Assembly: GCA_965222215.1 (NCBI GenBank) | Contig: OZ244931.1 | Coordinates: 1,798,001-1,862,000 of the forward strand | Origin: JABJAG01 sp965222215 | GTDB lineage: Bacteria; Pseudomonadota; Alphaproteobacteria; UBA6615 | Length of the DNA stretch: 64,000 nt | Reading direction: 5' to 3' | Shown: in pieces, positions 52,184 through 61,207 of the stretch | Layout of the letters: each line of letters begins with the position of its first letter | Numbering within the stretch: the first letter of the stretch is position 1 | The notes under the pieces: generated by a model | The model's database searches: none | The model's input: only the letters and a program-made list of their open reading frames with translations | What the model was told of the DNA's origin: nothing | Translations under genes and position numbers: made by a program

Positions 52184-53089
52184 TTACAAGTCGTAGAATT
52201 CGATGGCCGTATCGTGGAAGAACCTGCTGTTTTCTTCCTCGGACCGGTCGGCGAGCACCTTCTTCTGCATCGCCGTGTAGTCCTCGAACGTGCACCACAT
52301 GGCCTCGACCGGGAAATTGCTGCCGAAGAAGCACCGGTCCGCGCCGAACATGTCGAGCACGGTGTTGGAGGAGATATCCATCACCGTCTCGTCGAGGGTC
52401 CGAGTGTAGGTGTTCAGGCCGGAGACCTTGATGAACACATTTTCGCACGGCACCAGCACTTTCAGGGCTTCGCGCCATTCGTTGACCGTTGCATCGTCGG
52501 TGGCGGTCAGCATGCCGGCGTGTACAAGGCAGATACGCAGGTTCGCGGCTTCCTTCGCAAGCATCGCCAGGTCTTCGAACTGCGAGGCATAGCCCTGGAA
52601 ATCGAAGGTGAGGCCCCGGTCCGAGAGGATCGAGAGGCCGCGCCGGAAACTGGTGGAAAGACAGAAATCCTGACGGTCGACGAACCGCCAGTATTCGTTG
52701 GTCGGATGCCAGTAGACCTGCTGGCGGATGCCCTTGAGGTTCGCATATTCCAGGTGATCGTCGAGAACCCTCTCGAAATTCGGGTCCGTTAGATCGCCAT
52801 GGCCCACAATGCCCTGCGGGAAGCCATGCTCGTCTGCGATGGCCTGCAGCCCCGCCGTCTCGTCGACCGGGCGCGAGATGTCGAAGTTCGCCTGCACATG
52901 CACGGACTTGACCACGTTGTGGGTCGCGAAGTCCGCCTTCAGGTCTTCGATCCGGTACTCGCGCTTCAGCGCCGACCAGTCGTCGCCGAAAATCATCGGC
53001 CGCATCGGCCGGTGCATCCACGGGTAGTTGTCCAGGTCCCAGAAGAGGTGATGGTGGGAATCGACGACGGGTCCGTCATACAGCGGCAT
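52184..53089 (-). CDS. Amidohydrolase (amidohydrolase_2 family)
   Basis: 301 residues with a TIM-barrel. SHHHLFWDLDNYPWMHRPMR begins the metal site (His12-14), followed by KGIRQQVYWHPTNEYWR, RICLVHAGML and DMFGADRCFFGSNFPVEAMW. The best-known relatives are fuconolactonase and dicarboxylate lactonase/decarboxylase enzymes. ATG 53089 is supported by AGGAG nine bases upstream. An LLM oxidoreductase gene lies 13 bases upstream on the same strand, so the pair looks like a two-step catabolic operon. Confidence 0.88.
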   Translation of the reverse strand: MPLYDGPVVDSHHHLFWDLDNYPWMHRPMRPMIFGDDWSALKREYRIEDLKADFATHNVVKSVHVQANFDISRPVDETAGLQAIADEHGFPQGIVGHGDLTDPNFERVLDDHLEYANLKGIRQQVYWHPTNEYWRFVDRQDFCLSTSFRRGLSILSDRGLTFDFQGYASQFEDLAMLAKEAANLRICLVHAGMLTATDDATVNEWREALKVLVPCENVFIKVSGLNTYTRTLDETVMDISSNTVLDMFGADRCFFGSNFPVEAMWCTFEDYTAMQKKVLADRSEEENSRFFHDTAIEFYDL

Positions 53090-53102
53090 CTGCAAGCACT
53101 CC

Positions 53103-54215
53103 TCAGGCGGCCGCCTCCGTCTCGCCCAGCGCCGCATTGACCCTGGGCATGACCTCGGTGGCCATCAGCTCCATCGAACGCCGGGCGAGCGGAACGTCCG
53201 CCCAGTCGTGGCCTGTATACATCAACGTGCCGTAGGGACCCACCAATTCCCGGTGGGCGAGGATCTGTTCGGCCACGCTGTCCACGTCGCCCGCGATCAC
53301 CTGGGTGTCGAGGGAGTGCTGGACCGAAACCTCGTCGTCGGGCTGGTCCGGGTGAGACTTGAACAGCGCCAGTCCCTGGGCGCCGCGCCCGCGCGCGATT
53401 TTCTTCATGAGGTTGCTGAAATAGAACCCGTAGGGCCCGTCCTCGCTCCGCGCGTAAAGAACGGCGTCGGCACCGTCGTCACAGACCATGATGCTCTTGG
53501 CGATCCGCCAGAGCGACGGGTCTTCCGGCAAACCGGCATTGCGCTGTCCCTCGACAAACTTGGGTATATGCGTCGCGACCCAGTGGTCCTGCACATAGTT
53601 CGACGAGATACCCGTCCAGCCGCGCTCGGCCGCCGCCGTGATGCCCTTGGAGTAGGGGGCCAGCGCCGTGAAAACGATCGGCGGATGCGGCTTCTGCAGC
53701 GGCTTCGGCACGATGCCCTGGCCGATTTCCGGATACAGCGTGCGCTCGGTCGACGTCTTGTAGAACTTGCCCTCGAGGTTATACGGCGGCTCGCCGGCCC
53801 AGATCGCCAGCACCTGGTCGATGCCCTCGACCATCTTTTCGTTCTTGTCGATGTCCAGGTTCCCGAACACCTCGATGTCCGACGGCAGTCCACCCGGCCC
53901 GATGCCCATCAGCATGCGCCCATTCAGCAGGTGATCCATCATCGCCACCTGCGCGGCGACGTGAACCGGATGGTAGCTCGGGATATTGATCACCCCGGTA
54001 CCGAGCTTGATGTTCTCGGTCTTGTCGATGAGCGTGCCCAGAAAGATCATGCAATTCGTGATCGGCTCGGCAAGGTCGGTCATATGCTCGCCCACGAACG
54101 CCTCACAATAGCCAAGTTCATCGGCAAGGATGACCGCCTCCTGGTCCTCCTTCAGGACCTCGCGATAGTCGCGGTCGATGGGGTGCACCGGCTGGGTGAA
54201 AAATCCGAGTTTCAT
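53103..54215 (-). CDS. LLM-class flavin-dependent oxidoreductase
   Basis: 370 residues: KLGFFTQPVHPIDRDYREVL, ELGYCEAFVGEHMTDLAEPI, LGTGVINIPSYHPVHVAAQV, MMDHLLNGRMLMGIGPGGLP and KPLQKPHPPIVFTALAPYSK. These are the marks of luciferase-like monooxygenases, here of the alkanal/nitrilotriacetate-like group. First gene of the pair with the amidohydrolase. Confidence 0.9.
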   Translation of the reverse strand: MKLGFFTQPVHPIDRDYREVLKEDQEAVILADELGYCEAFVGEHMTDLAEPITNCMIFLGTLIDKTENIKLGTGVINIPSYHPVHVAAQVAMMDHLLNGRMLMGIGPGGLPSDIEVFGNLDIDKNEKMVEGIDQVLAIWAGEPPYNLEGKFYKTSTERTLYPEIGQGIVPKPLQKPHPPIVFTALAPYSKGITAAAERGWTGISSNYVQDHWVATHIPKFVEGQRNAGLPEDPSLWRIAKSIMVCDDGADAVLYARSEDGPYGFYFSNLMKKIARGRGAQGLALFKSHPDQPDDEVSVQHSLDTQVIAGDVDSVAEQILAHRELVGPYGTLMYTGHDWADVPLARRSMELMATEVMPRVNAALGETEAAA

Positions 54216-54401
54216 GACTGGTATCCGTAGTCAGGCTGATGACGCATTCAAACATATGGTGGGAACGGCGTCGCCGCCGGTCGCGGAACAGAACTTGCGA
54301 ACGTTCCGCATCGCGTCGTCGTTGACGAACAAAGTGAATTGCCCGACGCGCGCGCGCTGTGGCACGGGATATCGGGAATATTCGAAGTATTCGAGGGCCT
54401 T

Positions 54402-55379
54402 ATGATCAGACATATCGCAACGTCCGTGTTCCTGGCCGCAACCCTGTTGATGCCGCTGCACGCCCATGCGCAGGCAGACCCGAAATTCGAAGCCTGGCTG
54501 GACGGGGTACGGGCCGAGGCGCGCACGAAAGGGATCAGCGAGGCGACACTGGCGCGCGCGCTCGAGGATGTCGCGCCTATCCCCCGCGTGATCGAGCTGG
54601 ACCGCAACCAGCCCGAATCCACGATCACCTTCTCCCAGTACCTGGCCCGGATCGTCAGCCCGACGCGGGTGAAGGCCGGCCGCGCGCAGATCGAAAAACA
54701 CCGCGACATCCTGGAGAAAGTGGGTGCCGAATTCGGCGTGCAGCCGCGCTTCATCGTGGCGCTGTGGGGTATCGAGACCAACTTCGGGCAGTTTACCGGC
54801 GGGTTCCCGGTGATCGACTCTCTCGCGACGCTCGCCTATGACGGCCGCCGGAGCCAGTTCTTCCGGGACGAGCTGATGAACGCGCTCCAGATTCTGGAAG
54901 AGGGCCATATCGAGCCGGAGAACATGAAGGGAAGCTGGGCCGGCGCCATGGGACAGAGCCAGTTCATGCCGTCGAGCTTCCTGCGCTTCGCCCACGACTA
55001 CAACGGCGACGGTGCGAAGGACATCTGGAACACCCAGGCGGACGTCTTCGCATCCGCCGCGAACTACCTGAAGGGCGTGGGCTGGAACGACGACATTACG
55101 TGGGGCCGCGAGGTGCGGCTGCCCGACGGTTTCGACCACGATCTTGCGAGCCTGGACGTCGTGAAAAGCATTCCGGAATGGCAGGCGCTGGGGGTGCGGC
55201 GTTCGGACGGCACGGACCTGCCGGCCCGCGAACTGGATGCCTCGATCATCATGGCCGGCAAACCGGGCGAGCCCGTGTTCATGGTCTACGGGAACTACCG
55301 CGCGACCCTGCGCTGGAACCGGTCGCACTATTTCGCGACGGCCGTGGGGCTTCTGTCCGACCGAATCGGCTACCGCTAG
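54402..55379 (+). CDS. Lytic murein transglycosylase, MltB type
   Basis: 325 residues. Signal peptide MIRHIATSVFLAATLLMPLH (cleavage near AHAQA), then the SLT_2 domain: FIVALWGIETNFGQFTGGFP (catalytic Glu in GIETNFG), DSLATLAYDGRRSQFFRDEL and GSWAGAMGQSQFMPSSFLRF, ending with a C-terminal NYRATLRWNRSHYFATAVG motif. No lipobox, so it is soluble in the periplasm, unlike MltB of E. coli. ATG 54402 has GAGGG upstream. It begins a cell-wall gene set with rlpA and a carboxypeptidase. Confidence 0.92.
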   Translation: MIRHIATSVFLAATLLMPLHAHAQADPKFEAWLDGVRAEARTKGISEATLARALEDVAPIPRVIELDRNQPESTITFSQYLARIVSPTRVKAGRAQIEKHRDILEKVGAEFGVQPRFIVALWGIETNFGQFTGGFPVIDSLATLAYDGRRSQFFRDELMNALQILEEGHIEPENMKGSWAGAMGQSQFMPSSFLRFAHDYNGDGAKDIWNTQADVFASAANYLKGVGWNDDITWGREVRLPDGFDHDLASLDVVKSIPEWQALGVRRSDGTDLPARELDASIIMAGKPGEPVFMVYGNYRATLRWNRSHYFATAVGLLSDRIGYR

Positions 55380-55393
55380 GCTAGAAATCAGGC

Positions 55394-56371
55394 ATGGTCT
55401 TTGCCGTCCCGGAATCCTTCGCCACAAAGCGCCTGCGCCCGTTCGCGCTCGCACTTGCGTGTTCGTTCGTCCTGTCGGCGTGCGCCGAGACGGAGTTCCT
55501 CGTCCACACGGCCAAACAGGTGCGCGGCGACGGCGCAAAAGCGTCATCGGGGCCCTACAAGGTCGGGTCCCCGTACCAGATCAAGGGGGTCTGGTATTAC
55601 CCCGCTGAAGACTACGGCTATTCCGAGACCGGGATCGCCTCCTGGTACGGGCCGAACTTCCACGGCAAGAAGACCGCGAACGGCGAGACCTATAACCAGA
55701 ACGATCTGACCGCCGCCCATCGCACGTTGCCGATGCCGAGCGCGGTGCGGGTCACGAACCTCGAGAACGGGCGCTCGCTGGTGTTGCGCATCAACGACCG
55801 CGGTCCGTTCGCGCGCGGCCGGATCATCGACGTCTCGCGACGCGGCGCACAGCTCCTCGGCTTCGAACGCAACGGCGTGGCAAAGGTCCGTGTCGATATC
55901 CTGCCCAACGAAAGCCGGCAGATGAAGGTCGCGGCCATCAACGGCAACGAGCAGCAGGTGCAGGTCGCGGCGTCTCCGCGCGAGGCCGTCGTCGCCCAGC
56001 CGCTGCCGTCGCCCGCGCCGGCCCAACCCGGAGCGCGGGCCACGACCCCGGCGCCAACGCCCGCGCCGGTTCGCAGCGCGACGCTGCCGCCGCCGGTCGA
56101 GCCCGTCCTGTCGGAACAGGTCGACGTTCTGCCGGTCTCGCCCACGGGGATCTATGTGCAGGCCGGGGCGTTCTCGCGTCTGGAGAATGCACTGCGGATG
56201 CGGGACCAGTTGTTCGAGATGGGACCGACCCAGATCAGCCGGTTTGCGGCGTCCGGGTCGGAGGTGTACCGCGTGCGGATCGGGCCGCTCAAGAATGTCG
56301 AAGTCGCGGATGCCACGCTGGCGCGCGTTGTCGATGCGGGTGTTTCGCAGGCCCAGTTGATCGTCGAGTAG
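55394..56371 (+). CDS. rlpA: RlpA septal-ring lipoprotein with SPOR domain
   Basis: 325 residues. Lipobox LSAC at Cys30. The RlpA double-psi beta-barrel reads ETGIASWYGPNFHGKKTANG, YNQNDLTAAHRTLPMPSAVR and RINDRGPFARGRIIDVSRRG, including the conserved Asp-His of active RlpA. A Pro/Ala-rich linker leads to a SPOR domain (about 245-325, IYVQAGAFSRLENALRMRDQ) that binds denuded septal glycan. It starts 14 bases after mltB. Confidence 0.95.
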   Translation: MVFAVPESFATKRLRPFALALACSFVLSACAETEFLVHTAKQVRGDGAKASSGPYKVGSPYQIKGVWYYPAEDYGYSETGIASWYGPNFHGKKTANGETYNQNDLTAAHRTLPMPSAVRVTNLENGRSLVLRINDRGPFARGRIIDVSRRGAQLLGFERNGVAKVRVDILPNESRQMKVAAINGNEQQVQVAASPREAVVAQPLPSPAPAQPGARATTPAPTPAPVRSATLPPPVEPVLSEQVDVLPVSPTGIYVQAGAFSRLENALRMRDQLFEMGPTQISRFAASGSEVYRVRIGPLKNVEVADATLARVVDAGVSQAQLIVE

Positions 56372-56462
56372 GGCCGCACGGCGTCATGACATTTTTCCGA
56401 CGCAATCCCCGGCATACTGCAGGCATCGATACCGCCGTTCCTCCAGCAAAGGTCCCGCTGCA

Positions 56463-57632
56463 ATGACCCGGCTCTTGAGCGCCATTTGTGTTTTCGCGGT
56501 GATTGCCGTCGGCGCACTGCCCGCCGCCGCCGCGCCGCCGACCTTCCAGACATCGGCCAGGCAGGCGATCCTTCTGGACTTCGATACCGGCGCCGTCCTT
56601 TTCGAAAAGGATTCCGATGCCCCGATGTTTCCGGCATCGATGACCAAGATCATGACGGCGCTGCTGGTCTTCGACGAACTGCGCGCCGGGCGCCTGCAAC
56701 TCGACAGCACGTTCCGCGTCTCGGAAACCGCCTGGCGCAAGGGCGGCTCGAAAATGTTCGTGCGCGTCAACACGGAAGTGAAAATCGAGGACCTGCTGCG
56801 CGGCATCATCGTTCAATCCGGCAATGACGCCTCGATCGTTGTCGCGGAAGGCATCTCGGGTTCGGAGGAGGCGTTCGCCGAACGCATGACCGAACGCGGC
56901 CGGGAAATCGGGCTGGAGAGCACCGTATTCCGCAATGCGACCGGATGGCCCGATCCCGAGCACGTCACGACCGCGCGCGATCTGGCGAAGCTGGCGGCCT
57001 ACCTGATCCGCGAGTATCCGGATTTTTACAGCTACTACTCCGAAAAGGAGTTCACCTACGGCAAGAGCCTTGAGGGCAAGCCGATCACGCAGGGCAATCG
57101 CAACCCGCTGCTCTACAAATCGGTGGGGGCGGACGGCCTGAAGACCGGCCACACCGAGGCCTCCGGCTACGGCCTCACGGCTTCCGCGACACGCGGCGAC
57201 CGGCGGCTGATTCTGGTCGTCAACGGGCTGGAAAGTGTTCGCGCGCGCAGCCAGGAATCCGAACGGCTGATGAACTGGGGCTTCCGGGTCTACGACAACT
57301 ATCCGCTGTTCAAGTCCGGCGAGACCGTCGAGGAAGCGGTGGTCTGGCTCGGCAAGGCGGCGAAAGTGCCGCTCGTGATCGACGAAGCGCTGACGATCAC
57401 GATCCCGAAGGCCTCGCGGCGCAACATGACCGTGAAGGTCATTTACGAAAGCCCCGTGCCCGCGCCGGTCGCGGCCGGTGCCCAGATCGCCCGGCTGGAA
57501 GTCAGCGCACCGGATACCGAGACCGTCGTCCGTCCCCTGAAAACGGCCGTTTCCGTCGAACAGCTCGACTTCTTCGGGCGCATCACAAGCGCGATCAACC
57601 ACATCCTTTTCGGGGCCTCGTCCGGCGGTTGA
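56463..57632 (+). CDS. dacC: D-alanyl-D-alanine carboxypeptidase, PBP5/6 family
   Basis: 389 residues. Signal peptide (to about residue 23), then active-site SxxK SMTK (59-62, Ser59), SGN (119-121) and KTG (227-229), and a C-terminal PBP5_C beta domain with an amphipathic membrane anchor at the end (FFGRITSAINHILFGASS). It trims terminal D-Ala from peptidoglycan pentapeptides. The symbol follows usage for this family; dacF would also be used. tmk follows after 31 bases. Confidence 0.93.
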   Translation: MTRLLSAICVFAVIAVGALPAAAAPPTFQTSARQAILLDFDTGAVLFEKDSDAPMFPASMTKIMTALLVFDELRAGRLQLDSTFRVSETAWRKGGSKMFVRVNTEVKIEDLLRGIIVQSGNDASIVVAEGISGSEEAFAERMTERGREIGLESTVFRNATGWPDPEHVTTARDLAKLAAYLIREYPDFYSYYSEKEFTYGKSLEGKPITQGNRNPLLYKSVGADGLKTGHTEASGYGLTASATRGDRRLILVVNGLESVRARSQESERLMNWGFRVYDNYPLFKSGETVEEAVVWLGKAAKVPLVIDEALTITIPKASRRNMTVKVIYESPVPAPVAAGAQIARLEVSAPDTETVVRPLKTAVSVEQLDFFGRITSAINHILFGASSGG

Positions 57633-57663
57633 CGCTGCGCGCGGCGCATGTGACACCAGCGGC

Positions 57664-58326
57664 ATGAACTCGGATCGTCGGCGCGGCACATTCATCACAT
57701 TCGAAGGCGGGGAAGGGACCGGCAAGACCACCCAGATCCGCCTCCTCGCCGAGCGCCTGCGGGCCGACGGGCATGACGTCGTCACGACGCGCGAACCCGG
57801 CGGGGCCACCGGCGCGGATTCGATCCGCTCGCTGCTGGTGTCGGGCGCCACGGACAAATGGGACCCGATCAGCGAGTGTCTGCTGCTGTTCGCCGCGCGG
57901 CGCGAACACCTGGTCAAGACCATCTGGCCGTCGATGGAGCAGGGCGCCATCGTGCTGTGCGACCGGTTTGCGGATTCCACGCTCGCCTACCAGGGATACG
58001 GCCACAACGTGCCGATCCCCTTCATCGACGGCCTGTACCGGTCCGTCGTCGGGGATTTCCAGCCGGACCTGACGCTTGTCCTCGACCTCGACGTGTCCGT
58101 CGGTCTCGGCCGCGCGATTTCCCGCAACACGAGCGCGGCCAGCAGCGAGGACCGCTTCGAGAAAATGGATCCGGCATTCCACGAGCGCCTGCGCACCGGG
58201 TTTCTCGAAATCGCCCGGAAATCCAACGGTCGCTGCGTGGTGATCGACGCCGACCGCGAGCCGGGGGAGATCGCTCAAGATGTCCTGGACACCGTCTCGG
58301 CCCGGCTGGAAGCACGCGTCGAATGA
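57664..58326 (+). CDS. tmk: Thymidylate kinase
   Basis: 220 residues. P-loop FEGGEGTGKTT (13-23), TREPGG DR(Y/F) site with DRFADSTLAYQGYG, and the lid containing SSEDRFEKMDPAF. It phosphorylates dTMP to dTDP. ATG 57664 begins MNSDRRRGTFITFEGG. The stop overlaps the holB start (ATGA). Confidence 0.96.
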   Translation: MNSDRRRGTFITFEGGEGTGKTTQIRLLAERLRADGHDVVTTREPGGATGADSIRSLLVSGATDKWDPISECLLLFAARREHLVKTIWPSMEQGAIVLCDRFADSTLAYQGYGHNVPIPFIDGLYRSVVGDFQPDLTLVLDLDVSVGLGRAISRNTSAASSEDRFEKMDPAFHERLRTGFLEIARKSNGRCVVIDADREPGEIAQDVLDTVSARLEARVE

Positions 58327-59354
58327 GCGAGGAACTCATCGAACGGATCGAGGCCCCGCGAAGCGGGACCGGCCCGGTTCTCGGCCATGACCGGGCCACA
58401 GCGGATTTCGCCACGGCGCTGGCGAGCGGGCGCATGGCCCATGCCTGGCTGATCTCGGGCCCTGCCGGGATCGGCAAGGCAAGCCTGGCCTGGCGGTTCG
58501 CGCGGCGCGTTCTCGCCCCGGACGCGGCCGTGGGCGGCCCGACTGGCGTTGACACCGAGCCGAGCCACCCCGACGTGCGCCGTCTGATGGCGGGCGGGCA
58601 CCCGGATTGCCGGCTTGTGCGCCGAAGCAACGCGAAGACATCGCCCTACCGCTTTCGCACAGAAATCTCGGTCGAGGATGTGCGTGATGCCGGCGGCTTT
58701 CTGCATCACACGCCCGCCCTCAGCGAATGGCGATGCCTGATCGTCGACGCCGCCGACGAGATGAACACCAATGCGCAGAACGCGCTTCTCAAGGTGCTGG
58801 AGGAACCGCCGCCGCGCACGTTGATCCTGCTGGTGGCGCACGCCCCGTCGCGCCTGTTGCCGACGATCCGGTCGCGGTGCCGGGCCCTGCCGCTGCGCCC
58901 GCTTTCGACGCCCGACGTGTCCCGCGTTCTCGCCACGCGCGATATCGAACTCTCGGCCGACGAACTCGAGGTGATCTCGGAGATATCGGACGGCTCGCCG
59001 GGCCGCGCGCTCGATCTCGCCCGGGCGGACGGCCTGGAACTTTATCGGGAGTTGCTGGCGCTCGTGGAACCGCTGCCGCAGCTCGACAGCGAGCGCGCGC
59101 ATGCCGTCTCCGACCGGTTCGCGGGCGCGGCGGGGGAGGCCGGCTACCGGACATTTCTCGAAATTCTGAAGTGGTGGCTGTTGCGCCGCATCCGCGAAGG
59201 TGCCACATCGGGCGCTCAGACTGGCCTTGAGCCGTGGCTGAAGGCGTGGGAGAAGATCGACGAGCTCGTGAACCGGGCCGACAGCGTCAATCTCGACCGC
59301 AAACAGGTGGTCCTGAACTCCCTGTTCGAGCTTTCCACCGCGGCAAAGGCGTAA
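58323..59354 (+). CDS. holB: DNA polymerase III subunit delta'
   Basis: 343 residues. AAA+ fold with HAWLISGPAGIGKASLAWRF (P-loop ending GKAS), the NTNAQNALLKVLEEPPPRTL signature and the SRC motif TIRSRCRALPLRPL. The delta' subunit is the stator of the clamp loader, with a weak ATP site, consistent with the altered P-loop. ATG 58323 overlaps tmk; the tmk-holB coupling is a familiar arrangement. Confidence 0.93.
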   Translation: MSEELIERIEAPRSGTGPVLGHDRATADFATALASGRMAHAWLISGPAGIGKASLAWRFARRVLAPDAAVGGPTGVDTEPSHPDVRRLMAGGHPDCRLVRRSNAKTSPYRFRTEISVEDVRDAGGFLHHTPALSEWRCLIVDAADEMNTNAQNALLKVLEEPPPRTLILLVAHAPSRLLPTIRSRCRALPLRPLSTPDVSRVLATRDIELSADELEVISEISDGSPGRALDLARADGLELYRELLALVEPLPQLDSERAHAVSDRFAGAAGEAGYRTFLEILKWWLLRRIREGATSGAQTGLEPWLKAWEKIDELVNRADSVNLDRKQVVLNSLFELSTAAKA

Positions 59355-59383
59355 TCGCGTTCGCCAAACGGAGAGAGAGCATC

Positions 59384-59632
59384 TTGGGTCCCTTGTTGCT
59401 GAAATACCTTCGGCCGATGACGTGGCTGCTTTGGGGCTTGCTTGCGATCGGCTTCGTGGATCACTTTCTGCTCGAACCGCGCGGCCTTGCGGTCATCCCG
59501 CCCGCCGCGTTCGACTGGCTGATCCTTCTCTTGTGGCCGTTGTTGCTTGCGGTCTGGTTCGGATGGAAGCAAAAGGAAAAGCTGAAGGCACAGGGCGACA
59601 CGACGCTGGCGCCGGACGACCCAAAAGATTGA
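59384..59632 (+). CDS. Small two-helix membrane protein, function unknown
   Basis: 82 residues from TTG 59384. TM1 (13-29, LLWGLLAIGFVDHF) and TM2 (43-60, FDWLILLLWPLLLAVWFGW) with a basic, Lys-rich tail ending DDPKD. I chose TTG because GGAGAGAGAGC is ideally placed before it and no ATG gives an intact first helix. It lies 29 bases after holB and 13 before metG. Unknown family. Confidence 0.62.
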   Translation: MGPLLLKYLRPMTWLLWGLLAIGFVDHFLLEPRGLAVIPPAAFDWLILLLWPLLLAVWFGWKQKEKLKAQGDTTLAPDDPKD

Positions 59633-59645
59633 TTTCAAAGGTTTT

Positions 59646-61205
59646 TTGAACTTGGCCAAAACCCCGTACTATCTGACGACGCCGATCTACTATGTGAACG
59701 ATCGCCCGCACATCGGGCATGCGTACACGACGCTCGCCTGCGACGTGCTGGCGCGGTTCAACCGGCTCGACGGGCGCGACGTGCATTTCCTCACCGGCAC
59801 CGACGAACACGGCCAGAAGGTGGAGAAATCCGCGCAGGCCGCGGGCAAGGACCCGCAGGCCTTCACCGACGAGGTCAGCCAGAACTTCCGCAAGCTTGCG
59901 GACGATATGAACTATTCCCACGACGACTTCATCCGCACCACCGAAGACCGCCACACACGCGCGGCCCAGGCGATCTGGCGCGCGATCGACGCCAACGGCC
60001 ACATCTACCTGGACAGCTATTCCGGCTGGTATTCGGTGCGCGACGAGGCGTTCTATGCGGAATCCGAACTGACGGAGAAAGACGACGGCACGAAGGTCGC
60101 GCCCAGCGGTTCCGAGGTCGAGTGGGTCGAGGAACCGAGCTACTTCTTCGACCTGTCGAAATGGCAGCAGCCGCTGCTGGATTTCTACGAGGCGAATCCG
60201 GATTTCATCGGCCCGGACACCCGGCGGAACGAGGTGGTGAGCTTCGTCGCGGGCGGCCTGAAGGATCTCTCGATCAGCCGGACCAGTTTCAACTGGGGCA
60301 TCCCGGTTCCCGGCGACGAGGACCACATCATGTATGTGTGGCTCGACGCGCTGACGAACTACCTGACGGCTGTCGGCTATCCGGACGAGGAAAGTTCCGA
60401 TTTTTCAAAATACTGGCCGGCCGATCTTCACATGGTGGGCAAGGACATCGTGCGCTTCCACGCGGTCTACTGGCCGGCCTTCCTGATGGCGGCGGGCCTG
60501 GAGCCGCCGAAACGCATCTACGCCCATGGCTGGCTGCTGAACCGCGGCGAGAAGATGTCCAAGTCGCTCGGCAACGTCGTGTTGCCGGAGGATCTGGTCG
60601 CACGCTACGGCCTCGACCCGGTGCGCTACTACCTGCTGCGCGAGGTGCCGTTCGGCAACGACGGCTATATCAGCCACGAGACCATGGTCGGGCGGATCAA
60701 CGGCGACCTGGCCAACGATATCGGCAACCTGGCCCAGCGTTCGCTGTCCATGATCGCCAAGAACTGCGGCGGCGTGGTGCCGACGCCCGGCGAATTCACG
60801 GCCGATGACACGGCCATGCTGGACGCCGCGCGGGACGTGGTGAACGAGGCGCGCGACCGTTTCAACGAGCAGGCGTTCCATCGCGGGCTCGAAGCGATCT
60901 GGAAGGTGGTCGGCGACGCCAACCGCTACGTCGACGCCCGGGCGCCGTGGGAACTCCGGAAAACCGATCCTGACCGCATGCAGACCGTGCTTTACGTGCT
61001 GGCGGAAACCATCCGGCACCTCGGCATCCTGGTCCAGCCGGTCATGCCGGAAGCGGCGGCAAAAATACTCGACCAGCTCGCCGTCGGCGAGGATGCGCGC
61101 ACGTTCGCGCACCTCGGCCCCGATCATGCGCTCACGGCCGGCGCGGAACTGCCGAAACCGAGCCCGGTCTTCCCGCGCTATGTCGATGAAGAGGCCGACG
61201 CCTGA
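59646..61205 (+). CDS. metG: Methionyl-tRNA synthetase
   Basis: 519 residues. HIGH at 22-25 (DRPHIGHAYTT), KMSKS in GEKMSKSLGN, the FWQ-like motifs, and a C-terminal helical anticodon domain; there is no C-terminal tRNA-binding extension. It charges tRNA-Met and initiator tRNA. No ATG is available: starts TTG 59646 and TTG 59652 are possible, AAAGG lies 4 and 10 bases before them. The first keeps more sequence and is used here. Confidence 0.95.
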   Translation: MNLAKTPYYLTTPIYYVNDRPHIGHAYTTLACDVLARFNRLDGRDVHFLTGTDEHGQKVEKSAQAAGKDPQAFTDEVSQNFRKLADDMNYSHDDFIRTTEDRHTRAAQAIWRAIDANGHIYLDSYSGWYSVRDEAFYAESELTEKDDGTKVAPSGSEVEWVEEPSYFFDLSKWQQPLLDFYEANPDFIGPDTRRNEVVSFVAGGLKDLSISRTSFNWGIPVPGDEDHIMYVWLDALTNYLTAVGYPDEESSDFSKYWPADLHMVGKDIVRFHAVYWPAFLMAAGLEPPKRIYAHGWLLNRGEKMSKSLGNVVLPEDLVARYGLDPVRYYLLREVPFGNDGYISHETMVGRINGDLANDIGNLAQRSLSMIAKNCGGVVPTPGEFTADDTAMLDAARDVVNEARDRFNEQAFHRGLEAIWKVVGDANRYVDARAPWELRKTDPDRMQTVLYVLAETIRHLGILVQPVMPEAAAKILDQLAVGEDARTFAHLGPDHALTAGAELPKPSPVFPRYVDEEADA

Positions 61206-61207
61206 CC

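Noticed and set aside
56289..57980. 563-codon frame antisense across rlpA, the carboxypeptidase and tmk
   Set aside because: It spans three conserved genes on the other strand and is a composition artefact.
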